64,000 nt of DNA from NCBI GenBank assembly GCA_019843655.1, contig JACDQD010000007.1:12273600-12337599 (forward strand), in the 5' to 3' direction. The position numbers and the translations under genes were made by a program. The notes under the pieces are model-generated. The model worked only from the letters and a program-made list of their open reading frames with translations. It made no database searches and was not told the DNA's origin. Numbering within the stretch: position 1 is the stretch's first letter; each line of letters opens with the position of its first letter. Positions 1-11,578 of the stretch are shown here, piece after piece. This DNA comes from Lethocerus indicus (Eukaryota > Arthropoda > Insecta > Hemiptera > Belostomatidae).

Positions 1-1841
1 TTTGTTTTATGGGTTGATAAGTTTGTCTTATACCTGGTGTTCGGTACTAAAAATCAATATGGCCAATTGTGATGTTCACCATAGTGTGATTTAGTTCAAT
101 TTTTTAAACATTTTGTGGATACTATTTCTTAAATTTAACATTCACCCCAATACTCCACTTCATTGTAGTCTAGTCTGATTTGGTTTACGTGTTGTTTTTT
201 TACGAATTTATGATTTGTAAATTATATGAAAATTTCATATTTCATTTTGGTTCTAATGATGATAAACTCATACTGGTAACATTGCATTTATACTCTAGAG
301 ACATCAGTTATTTTGATCTCTTCATGCGTTTTAATGCATACAATATTTTTATTTTGGTAATAAAATATCAGTATTTTAATGTTATTTTCATTTTTTCCTT
401 TTTGATGTTAAAAGTAATTTAGTTATCTCATATGGATTTCAAGTTATCTGCATGGTCATTTGAACTTGTTTAAAATATTATTTGGAAATGTTTCCTATTA
501 AAATTCCACTTTACATGTCCTGAAAATTATTTATTATAACTACTTCTTCACCAGTAGATTGAACAGAATATATCCTCAACAACAAATGGGAAAACTGTTT
601 TCATTATTTGAGAAAATGTTTAATTATGTATGTATTATTTTGTTGTTATTGTTTCTAATGAAATTAGACCTGAAATTTCTGTTTTCTCTTTGTCCTCATT
701 GTATTGCATCTTATTTTTTTATTTTTAACATGAAATAATTTGGCCATCCTTTAGCTGGTATTAATAATAGATAGTAGCCTCTAACTGTGGCCTCATTTCA
801 GAATTGATGTTTGTTACTTGCATTTTGATTTCGCTATATATTTTGAAATTATATTAGACATTATTTAGTCACTTCAAATATTATTATAATTTTCAATTCT
901 ATAGATCATTAAGTTGCACAGATTTTTAACTTTTCAAAAACAAAATTGTTTTACATATTGAGTTATTTGCAGTTCATGGTGAAAAAATGCAGAATGTACT
1001 ACATAAATGTAATATATAATCATATATTCTCTAGTCAGAAATGAATTTTTGCCATTTATTCTGGGAATGAAATTAATTTAATAGAATTTTCATCCCTGTT
1101 CATTTAGTTTCAAAGTTGTTTTACTACCTATTACTATTCCCTATCTTCATTCTGTTTATATTATGTATTATTTTTTGTGTAAACATAATTTCATGCTAAA
1201 GATCAAGCAATCCATTATATTTATTTTTCATTGGTTATTTATTTAAGCTCATTTGATGTTTGAAATTATTGTTTGTTGATTTTTTAATTTTATGTTTCAT
1301 TATAAATTGATTATAGTTTACTTAATAAATGTTTTTGAGATTTTCGAATTTTTGGCTTTAGTTTAAAGTACCCAATAAAGTTTTGAATATTTTTATTATT
1401 CTCTGAATTTTTAGTAATAAATACAGCAATAAAACATTTTAAACTCCATATTTTAAGGGATAATGAAAAGTTCCAGAAGTGGCTTTCTTTGGTTTGTTAA
1501 ATTTAAAAAATTATTGTTAATTTTTGGATCATGATGAGAACCCAACTATTTTAGTCTCATTTAATATATGCGTCAATAAAATTACAAATACTTGTATTAT
1601 ACTTAAAAAATTAAATAATAAATTTGCTAATAGTAAATTATTAATTCAATGTAATAACAAGAAATATTTTTTGCAGAAGGTATGCTTGTGGAAAATACAA
1701 TGGCCATACTGTAGTTTAAATAATTGACTCAAGATTGCACAAGTGAAGCCTTTCTTATATTAACACCTGATTGGGGTGGAGCAAAGCCTAGTAGTTAAAG
1801 TAGTATTAGCATGTTAACTCTTGTTCAAATTCCTATTGCAG

Positions 1842-1876
1842 GAGGGAAAGTTGAACTGAAGGAAAATTTGCTATAG
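1842..1876 (+). other. Candidate terminal coding exon of the upstream gene
   Basis: A pyrimidine-rich stretch runs into TTGCAG at 1836-1841. If 1842 starts an exon in phase 1, it reads (x)GA then GKVELKENLL and a TAG stop at 1874-1876, followed by about 210 bases to the AATAAA at 2088. The peptide is too short to recognise. The call rests only on the acceptor, the short open frame and the position in the CpG-poor block. Confidence 0.2.
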
Positions 1877-2087
1877 GGGCAGTTTAAATATGTGGCATGT
1901 ATATTTAGCCATACAAATAGAAATAAGATCAAGATTTAAAGAAAACACTGTGGTAATTTTCACGATTACGAAATTTACTGGTATTAGTAAAGCAGTAAAA
2001 GTAAAGGTCCGTCCGGTACAGGTAATGGTCTGGGACAAAATAGCTCTATAGTTATTTTGAGATAGGTTACATTTATTCATGTAACTT

Positions 2088-2093
2088 AATAAA
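2088..2093 (+). terminator. Possible polyadenylation signal at the CpG boundary
   Basis: AATAAA lies where CpG-poor DNA gives way to CpG-containing DNA. It could end the gene proposed for 1-2093. The hexamer is common by chance in AT-rich DNA, so the support is its position. Confidence 0.3.
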
Positions 2094-5000
2094 TATCAAA
2101 TAAGACGGCGCTCTATGATACTAACCAGAACAACTGTGTAGTGCGGGTTTGCCGCTTGAGCGCCTTGGACAATTTTTGCAATTAGGAGCGTATGTAAATC
2201 ACTACATTACTTCGTATTGTACAGTTGTTAGTTCGTAAATTATTACGATTTTTATATCCACAAATTTTGTAACGTAAATACAATTAAATGGTCCGACACC
2301 TGGATTCGTACTCGGGTCCATTCCGCACTAAAGTATGCCGGGGCTGATCAACGGCAAGGTGCAACTCTTCATTCCAAATACAAATACTTTTTTGTTTAAA
2401 TACATAGTACATCGTAGACGATACGCAAATTGTGTTTGACACAATCCCAAAGGCCCTTCTACATTTATGAATATTAAGAATATTCGTAACTTTACCCCTC
2501 GACAAAAAAGTCTTGATCGATAATTCTTGGTTTACAGATTTCCATTGAAGATATCGATGATAACCGACATTGTGCTAAGTGTGGAGCAGAGAATGGACCG
2601 CACTGTTGGCGATTGGGTGGAGAAGTGGCTAGGACTCCCGGGGCGAAAGCTATCACGCCGGAGCCGGTCCCAGTAGCCTGTGTTGCGCAACTCGAGGAGG
2701 CGGAGAGGAAATGGAAGGCAATAAAAATAAAAATTCCTCCCCGACCTTTTATTTCTTATTGCCGGCTCCCAAGTTGAGTCGGTTCAACCGGTGTCAGTTT
2801 TAACCCCGAAACCAGAAGATCGAGTCCTTGTTTTCAGGCTCAGCCTATTATTAATTTCCCACTTCTTTTTTTAATAATCGCGGAAGCTTTGATGCCGGCT
2901 GTAATACTCGGCGCCAGGGCTGCGTGAGGATTAAACTAAATTATGACCCGATAGAGAACAGTACGACCTGTGCTTTCACTGTTTTCAACCTGCGCTAGAT
3001 ATTTTCTCATCGTCTGTATCACTCCCTGACTAATATAGGGGAGTACTCGCACGCGTCGGCTAATAATGAAGTGTATCCCGTCAGTACCCTCCGATTTTCC
3101 CGACCTCGCACAAATAACTTGGTAAAACTAACCCAGAAAAAATTGTTATATTGTTATATTTTGTTATATTGTTCGACAAACTTGCTTTATTTACTACTCC
3201 CATTCTCTAAGTCTCATTCAAATAAGCATTGTTCAATTAGGCCTTCTGTGATGGCATGCCTGTATTATTAGGGGAAAGAAAACATCCAACGATTTTAGCC
3301 TTTTTGAGGAAAAATAAGGAAGTTTTCAATGACTTAATTTCCTAATAAGAATATTAATCTGTTTAGAATTTACGTTATTATCGCGATAATTTTTGCGTTC
3401 TCGTATGCCCCCCCCCGTAATCCTTTGCAATTAGGCAAAATATTTGAGTTGACAAAAAAAAAACCCGTAGTCGGTTGGAGAGTGAGTCCGAAGCCTTACT
3501 TCCTTTAGAGGTCCAGTTTTCTACATTACATGAATGAAAAATATCAGATTGAGCCGCCGCTGACTTTCTCCTGTTTGCCCGAAGTTGGTCAGTTATTATC
3601 GAGGGGTAAATCGCGGAAAAACAACAGGTATTCGATCAATTTTTATCGAGCGGATATCCGCGTATTTGGCCATTTGAAATATATAGGTATAATTTAAAGC
3701 GAATTTTTACATCGAGCTTCGAAGATAAGAATTTCGGTTTTCACGTTATTTCGTTCCTGAGCGTTACGCGAATTATTAATCAAGCAGAAGTGGCGGATAA
3801 TTAAGGCGGTGGAAACGAGAGCGAACAGCCCTCATTGGGGGTATCCTCGTAAGAGGGCTGATGAAATGGAAGAGGGGGAGGGGGCTGGCGAGGAGAAGAC
3901 GTCGGCGGTAATGAGAGCGTGGCAACACACGGCCCCCCCCCCCCCCGGTTTCGCAACAGATTAACATGCCGTTAAATACTAATGTTGCGCAATTCTAAAT
4001 AGTTTTATGATATCGGAATGGAACCGTTTACTGAGGAATGAGGGGGAAATCCTATCGATGAGTTAATGGAATCACCGTTGTAGTCGGCCCGTAAAGTTTC
4101 ACGCTTCCGTGAACATTAGCCGTGAGATTGGTCTAGGAAGTTGGCCAGTAGTTTAACAAAAACGGCGTATTACGGCGGATATTGCTACGAGAGTAAATGT
4201 ACCGACGGTAAAATTGCCGGAACTTAGTTGTTTCTACGTATTTATTTCATTCTGTTCAGGGTATTCCAGGTTTTCGCCTGTCATTTCATTACAGACTGAT
4301 GTTTAATAATGTAATAGCAGTATATAATGTGAAACGGTTAGCAATAGCTGTGTGTATGTGTGCTGGTTCAACGGTTCAGAGATTCAAAATTTGATAAAAT
4401 ACCTTCTCTCCAAACGGTTGTAGAAGGAGTCCATTGCTTTCAATGATAAGCGAATGCTCAAAGTAGTTACGCCATTCGAGGACTCACACAGATTGAGAGT
4501 ACGGTGTGAAGATCCAGCACTGAAGGATGGGATGAGGAGCTGCTAATAATGATTATGGTGGTGGCCTTTATGGCGGTTATCTGGGTCTACCACTGAGGTA
4601 CCATTGAGCTTAAACACGTGTAATACTGTTACCGAAGTCAAAAGAGCCGGCGTTCAATAGCTCTCACTGAGACATTACAAGTGGGAGAAACGCTAAATGC
4701 TAAGCTCGTTTGGGCAATCGGTGACCGAAACGATCCCGGACTTTGTGGCGTACATTAATTTTCGTTACCAGAGCAAAGCTCACGTAACGCGAAACGGATT
4801 TTACAACGGAGAGAAAGAGTGTTCACTCGCGTGTCTGCACGGGCGCCGTTCTCTGCATAATGTCAAAGAACAGAAACATAATTCGGCGCCTTTCGTTTCC
4901 TCCTTCCGGACATTTCTATTGGCGTTATATATTAATTATTTGTCTATAGATTTACAAGTAGTTCCAATGTTCACTCGGGAACAAAGTTTCGCAGGCAGGA

Positions 5001-7365
5001 AGCCGCTAAAGGTATATTTGGGCAGCATAATAACTTTGGACGGCACACTCAGTATCAGTGGAGAACAGAAATTCACTGTAAGGCTGTAAGCCAATTATCG
5101 AACATAGTATATCTGGTATAAAAAATTCATCGAAGCAATAATTAGATTGGCAGAGAAAATACTTTCGTGGAATAATCCCGGTCCAGCGAATATATCCGCC
5201 GGGGACTTTGGCCCCCCAACAACACCCTGGCTCTGTCCCTCAACTCAGATATTTTGAAACAGCCGCATACCGAATTAGCAATGAAGCTGTCAGTTAGTCT
5301 GTCCCAAAACCGCTAATGGACTTGACAGCCTATAGCGGCGCCCACTCGAATAGAAGGAGCGCCATCCTCTCGGACGTTGGCTCAGAATAGCTATTACTCT
5401 CTTATAAACTTAGCCGCTTGTTTGTTCTAAAGCGAGGTGTTCTCTTCAATTGTGTACCGCTCCTCGGTTGTGCAAGCCTCCCTGGTCGGTACACATCGGC
5501 CGGCCATCTGACTTACATAAAAAGTCTGTTATACAATTAGTCCACGCAATGGACGACATTACTCTCCGAGTAAGCCACCCCGAGCTAACGGGACGCGCAC
5601 CGTGCCGTTGAAATAAATTACACGCCTGGCGTTGTTTTACTTAACGAGTGCGAACGTAAAAAGAAATAAAGAAACGAGCAGAAAACATCTCCAAGTATTT
5701 TACAATTGTATTGTACATTTATTACCGACTCCCAAACTTTCTAAGTTAGTAAGAATAAATGAAATGTCAAGGGACGCAAAGAAAATTAAATTTAAGCCTA
5801 TTTATTTTTGGTAAAATAATTAAAATAAATGGAAACCGGCCTACGAAAACCTTTCGGCATATTTTCTCTAATACCTCTACTCTTTCCTAAAATGGGTAAC
5901 TCAAAAGTCCGTTTACGAAATTCCTCAAGTTGAAAATCGGACTAGAAAATTACAATAGGAGTCAGGAAAGTTTCAACAGCACTCATTTCGGTTTCAATTT
6001 CACACAATACTCGAGTTACAGTTTTCGCGGGTTACTTCCTAAAGCAATCATCACGCTGATCGCCCCTTTTAATTTGAATCTTAGAGGACGAAAGCCACGA
6101 AAGTGGGTCTGTGTTTTTTCCCCTCCCTAGTTCTCTCCGCATCCGTGACCCAGAAATTGGGCTCCTGGAAAAAAGAAATGAAATTGAGCAAGAACAATGG
6201 ATCTCTGGTGCACTGTATGCCCAGAAGAAGGACGCGACTTTTAAAACAAAGAGGTGGTTAGATCCTTGTGTTTAAGTTTGTTATTCAACGCCGCTAACAA
6301 GGGGGACCGAAAGCTTTATGTTTTTAGGCTGAAGAAGTAACAGTTCCTGGGACATCATCAACCGTTCGATGTTTTGTCGCCACTCGTTTATTCCGTCCTA
6401 AGTTAAATCGGTTTCGGCGTCAATACCATTGATGAGGTAGCGAAATTCTTACAGAACGGTCATCCTATCAGTCTCGATCGGTGACAGAATTCTACATCGG
6501 TCCTGATATACGTAATTATCTCTTCATTAAAATGAATTGATTACCTTGTTACCTTCGCAATCATTCTATGCTGTAAGTTTATGATAACAGTTTAGGTAAA
6601 TTTTGTGACCAAATGATATTAAAAAGTTGTATTGAAATCCAACTATTTTACTGTACTGGATTCTCCGTCACCAGTTTCTTATTTCGGCTATCGCTCTACC
6701 TGTTCGCCTTCTTGCCATCATTGGTAACATTCATTTACTATCGAATGATATAATCCGCTCTGTGACTGAACTATTGCTGTAATTCCTATAGTGTTTACCT
6801 TTTTTGCAGAAACGGTACTAAATGTTAATTTTAAACATAGAGAATGCCGCGTTGAACCGAGCGTTAGCAACCGTCGGTAACATTGTGAAGTGCTTAAGCA
6901 TGCCACCGCCGATGAAGCATTCTGCCAACGCTGTCACAACTGTGTCACAAATCGATCGCAGTTATACCCAGTAACCTAACCACGGTCCCACTCTTACTTA
7001 CAAAACATCTTTTCTGTCAATAGTCTCGCGATATTCTGCTTTTAGTTCTCTGTTCTCATTATCGACAACGGTCTCAGGATCGTTTTATCTACATTAGCTG
7101 CACTGTGATATTAGTAAATAACGAATGTCTTCTATCAATTTGATACCTTGTTACAGTTTGAACTGATTTACACATCATTACAAATAAAATGCCCTCCGAT
7201 GGTAAATTGTAATTTCGTAAAATACATAACTTCTCCCTGGCATAACGTAGGCCGTAACATTTTCCTATCGGGGTTTCTTTACCGGTCGAGTGCCTAACCG
7301 GAGTGGCAGTCGGTTTTTTGAGGGGAAGCGATTGCCCTTGGCCCATTGAGGGGTTGAGGGCGGGA
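2094..7365. other. Non-coding stretch, no gene seen
   Basis: No ORF here resembles a known protein or shows paired splice sites. There is a GC-rich patch at about 2580-2850, a run of nine C at 3408-3416 and fourteen C at 3933-3946. The 130-codon frame at 4697-5089 has no recognisable domain and is probably chance. Confidence 0.5.
3933..3946. repeat. Poly(C) tract, 14 C
   Basis: Fourteen consecutive C on the plus strand. Similar C or G runs occur at 3408-3416, 26941-26950, 57239-57250 and 61319-61329. Confidence 0.95.
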
Positions 7366-7565
7366 GGCTGTTTGGAAGGGGAGAGAGGAGTGTAGCTCAG
7401 GTTCCCGGGGAGAGCTGAGTCAGTGCCCGCTCGGCCACGGACTCACCGGTGGTTCCCGCTCCAGTGTCCACTCAGCCACTCTGTACAGGCGGACATTCTC
7501 TTCCCATCTCCCAGTTCGTTGGAAACTGACGGTCCAGTCGCCTTATCATCCCAGAATACTGCTAA
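7366..7565 (+). promoter_or_regulatory. Candidate promoter and non-coding first exon for the CRAL-TRIO gene
   Basis: This is a local GC- and CpG-rich block in AT-rich DNA. It begins with a GA-rich stretch and contains an arthropod initiator TCAGT at 7420-7424. It ends with a splice donor context, TAA followed by GTAAGT, with GT at 7566-7567. The first coding exon of the CRAL-TRIO gene begins behind a 3' splice site at 23308, so that gene needs an untranslated exon upstream, and this is the best candidate I could see. No TATA box stands at the expected distance. The 15.7 kb spacing is long, and the block could belong to another transcript. Confidence 0.35.
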
Positions 7566-10500
7566 GTAAGTTACGCATTAGTATCGGGAATAATTTTTCA
7601 GTTTTCGAGCGTGAGAACCATTTACTATTTTTAAACACAAGTGGCATTCCCAAGATATTTATGTTGTTGAATACATACACGCACACACGTTCATATACGT
7701 ATAAATCAAGTCTATCCCGAAGATTCGAACAAGCTACATATTTATTTAAATATTTAAAATATTAAGTTTATTAAACATCATTAAACATAATCATCTGTCA
7801 TGCCTATAAATAATCTCGGCAGATAAAGGAAAAAATGTCAGTAAAGAAATTGTTTTCGAAGAAATAAAAAAGAGGAGCCTAATAAGTCAATATTGGACAA
7901 CAAAAGGGGAATCGATGGGTGTAGCGTCTTATTTTGTTAGAAATGATGAATCACGCACAATAGTTAAGAAATCAATCATGTTGATTCCATTGAGGTACTT
8001 AACCCGGTGTGTCTGAATAAGGAGAATCCGTGGACCTTATCACCTTTCACGCCAGGCTTTTAAAACAGATTTAGGCTAACAAAACGGTGTTTCCTGGGTT
8101 TATTTTGAAACTGCCTTCCAATGTGTATAACCGAAATAACCGTTCGAGGAAATGGAACAAATAAATAATTGGACTATATTATTTTGTTTGTGTTTATGAA
8201 TACAGAAAATGATTGAGGATATTCATTACGTAAAAATATTATATCAACGATTGAAAATTTAAACATTTATATTAAACAGTAAAATGTTCATTTATTTATT
8301 TTAACGATGGCTTCATGGGTTATCTAATCATTAACTAATCTAATGTAATTACTCCCTATTTTTCGTTGCCAAAATCATCTTTATGTATATATACATAATC
8401 CGGTATGTGTTAAAATTTATTATATTTAATCGAGATGAATTAAAACAGGTAAATAACATAATTGATGTTAATTTTTGAATCCTAAAAATGCATTTTATAA
8501 TACTTATTTAGGACACAAGTAACATGATATAGTTACATGATGCAATAAACTAACATTTCAGTCGTAAACCGCGTTCCATTTCGCACAAGTCCTTACTGAG
8601 CACAATTTATGATTCTCAGTTGGTTATTTTGTTTTCGCGCGAAGCGGGGAGATTCCGACGCAGTCAGCATAACTAATATTTTCTCTTCCAACGGCCAATT
8701 AACGGCTCGCGCTTTGTTTACAGGACAGAGACACTCCTGCGGACAGTAGGGGACTGACATTCCGTAAATATTGTGGATCATAATGTTTAGATTATCACTC
8801 ACTTCTCCCGATATTTGATGTTTGAAGCGAAACAACATTAATGTCGGTTAACATCAAATTTTACTTGTACGGTATGCAGGACTTAAACAGTCTGACATCA
8901 CCAAGCATGCCCGAATGCAAAATAAATAAATACAGCCCGTTCTACAATTAAAATGCGGGAGAAAATTTTCGGCCGAAATATGCTCAGAGTGGGTCGTAGG
9001 TTAATATAAATATAAACAGATATTTTTCCAAAAATGAAAACTGGGAGTCCGCAATATAATTGAAATAATTTAAGGATTCCGCAATTCGGCGATTCAGCTT
9101 TCCAAACTGGAAAATCGAGGCTGAACAGATGAATATAGGAAATAAATAAATTTATATTTGCCATTAGCTCGAATTCGGAAATAGAAGAATGACGAAAATC
9201 GACCGAAAAATGACAATAAAACTAACACTTATCATTGTTTATTTTTCATTCATTCCATTCGGTTTGGCGTAACCTACGTTTTAGCCTATTAATCCTGATT
9301 CCTCTACGCTTGAAGACCACTCATCAATAGAATACATGGTTGGCTGCTCTCTCTGGTCAGGTCCTTCTCAGGAACTGTGTTGATTGTTTAGTGTTATATG
9401 TCGGTTCGCACTTGCTCTCTATTTAATGTTTCGAATTTCCTCCACCGTTGGTAGCGTTCTGTAAGTATTATACTGCAATTGGCACGCATCTCGGCTATAA
9501 AGGACTCGTCAGTAGGGCGTTATATCACAACTTGATGATATAAACCGATGTAGACGGTGGAAAAGGATGCAGACAACGAGACCGGACATGATTACGAAAT
9601 CCCGCACACTTTATTAAACTATAAAAAAAGAAACTGATATTATTATTTGATACTGCTTAAAACGGCATGGCGGTAATGTGCTAACTCGGATTCAACTCCA
9701 TTTAGCGGACCGAATTTTCCTTCAATTACCTAAACATCCATTACTTAAACATAATAACATTTTATTATTTTAAAGGAATCTATACAATGGCTAATTTTCA
9801 CAAATTTATAAGAATTACAATCGAACATTTTAAAAATGTACAAAATTCTAAACCTTTTTCCTAAAATTTGAACCTCGGAATAAAATTTGATAACGGATTT
9901 GATAACGATTTAATTCATCCATGGAATAGTTCTAATTCTTAAACTCGAATTTTCGTGTCCGTTTTGACCTTATGGAAACGGGTCTCAGACAACTATATTA
10001 AGCGGGCATTACCAAACTTTGTTGACCAGGAAGAAAGTTTCGGATTGAAAATTTTTGAGCCACGTAAATTGACCTGAACGCGGGCGTAACCCGTCGAAAT
10101 TAACTTTCACTCAGAAACCCACTGTTTTCTTCGGCCATTCAAATAAATCTGCTCCTAGATTCCGTCGTTTCAGCGTATCCGGGGCCGAAATTCACAATAT
10201 TTCTGTTACGGGAAGATTTAGCTATCGGAAACAGAAATGTTTTCAAGAATCGCCGCTTACGTAACCGTCAGGATTGCGACACGTTTTAAGGAAAAAGAAA
10301 ATAATGTAAATTAAAATGCTTACTGTTTTACTCGGATAATAATCCGGTAGTTTATTCCACCGAGTTAATTGGGATCGCATTTTCTACTATTTAATTAATG
10401 ATAATGATTTTCGAGAAATGGCAATCACGCCATTTTCGAATAATCTGCTTAAAATTACTGCGATTTTTTATATGTACCAAAATCTTAACTAGGTGAAATT

Positions 10501-11531
10501 TTGGATTACATAAAATTCGAATATATTACTTATAATATTTTATACTTCGTTAATGTATCTAATTGTATGTTTTTCGTTGTAATGAGTTTATGATGGGATA
10601 GAGACACTTTTTGCTAAGCCAATTAAATTCTTTTTTTTATTTTCGTTGTTGTTGATTATGCAGGTGTTTGGAATTCCGGCCTGACTGGTAATAATAAGTT
10701 TAACGATCAAAGGTACTTATATGTGTTATGCGATATAAAAAAATGTTTCAATCCACAAGACTATGCGCGCAGAATGCTGTCATATTCCCAGTACTACTAG
10801 TCCGTTGGGAGGGAAGCCTCCGAGTGTGTCACAACTCCTTAACTGGCCAAGCCATTCTTCCGGGTTTAAAAACGTCCAGGCCATATACATATATAAAATG
10901 GCCATTACTATGAGCAAAACGCTTCGAAAATTCACTTGTCTATGACGGTCGTTCGTCCCATATGGCAGGCCATCTTGGAAAGCCTCTTCTTTGTAAGCCC
11001 TCGTATGCAGAATAGTTTAAAATGGATAGGAGTTGAATAATACGCTTGTTTTATAACATAAATGTCGGATACGTGTTATATTAATGTAATATAAAAATGT
11101 AAATCCGTTCTAACCCGTGTTCGAAAGTGTTTTTCACTTTATACCGTGAACAATATTAGATGGATGTCCTCACACAATTTTTTTGGCGTTTCGTTCCTTA
11201 ATTTAACTCCGGTATTCAGTTAATTGAATCGTAAGTTTTTTACTGGGTTTGATCAGTTCTATCATTTAAAAATTCGCAAAAAAAGTGTTGTAAACACGAA
11301 GCAATGAACTCCAACGGCAGCTTTGATGAAAGAGATAATGAGGCTACCAATTTGAATGCATTTTTTTTCAAAATTTTCATTTCTGAATCCAGTGATTTTT
11401 AAATCGAGTAGCTTGTCTGCACTGGCATATTTAATCCGAAGTTAGACGAATTTCGGCTACCGTTCATCGACAGTAGCAATTCGTTAGCAATATATTGGTG
11501 CAAGTTCACTCAATTTAGAATGGTAAATTGG

Positions 11532-11578
11532 TGCATAAATAAATAAGAATGGGCAACAGGCCCATCATTATTTATGCA
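11532..11578. repeat. Two-part stem-loop
   Basis: The outer arms TGCATAAATAA (11532-11542) and TTATTTATGCA (11568-11578) are perfect 11-bp complements. An inner stem, ATGGGC (11549-11554) with GCCCAT (11560-11565), closes on the loop AACAG. The stems are separated by an asymmetric internal loop of six and two bases. It is shorter than usual animal microRNA precursors. Confidence 0.7.

Larger units (their letters stand above)
1..2093 (+). other. CpG-depleted, T-rich segment; possible 3' part of a gene entering from the left
   Basis: Only about seven CpG dinucleotides are visible in the first 1,920 bases, whereas the DNA after about 2,100 has many per line. The plus strand is rich in T and in TG/CA. 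In insects this pattern is typical of germline-methylated bodies of constitutively expressed genes. The change falls close to an AATAAA at 2088-2093, which would suit the end of a plus-strand transcript. No long open frame is present, so most of it would be intron or UTR. It could instead be an old methylated repeat. Confidence 0.45.
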
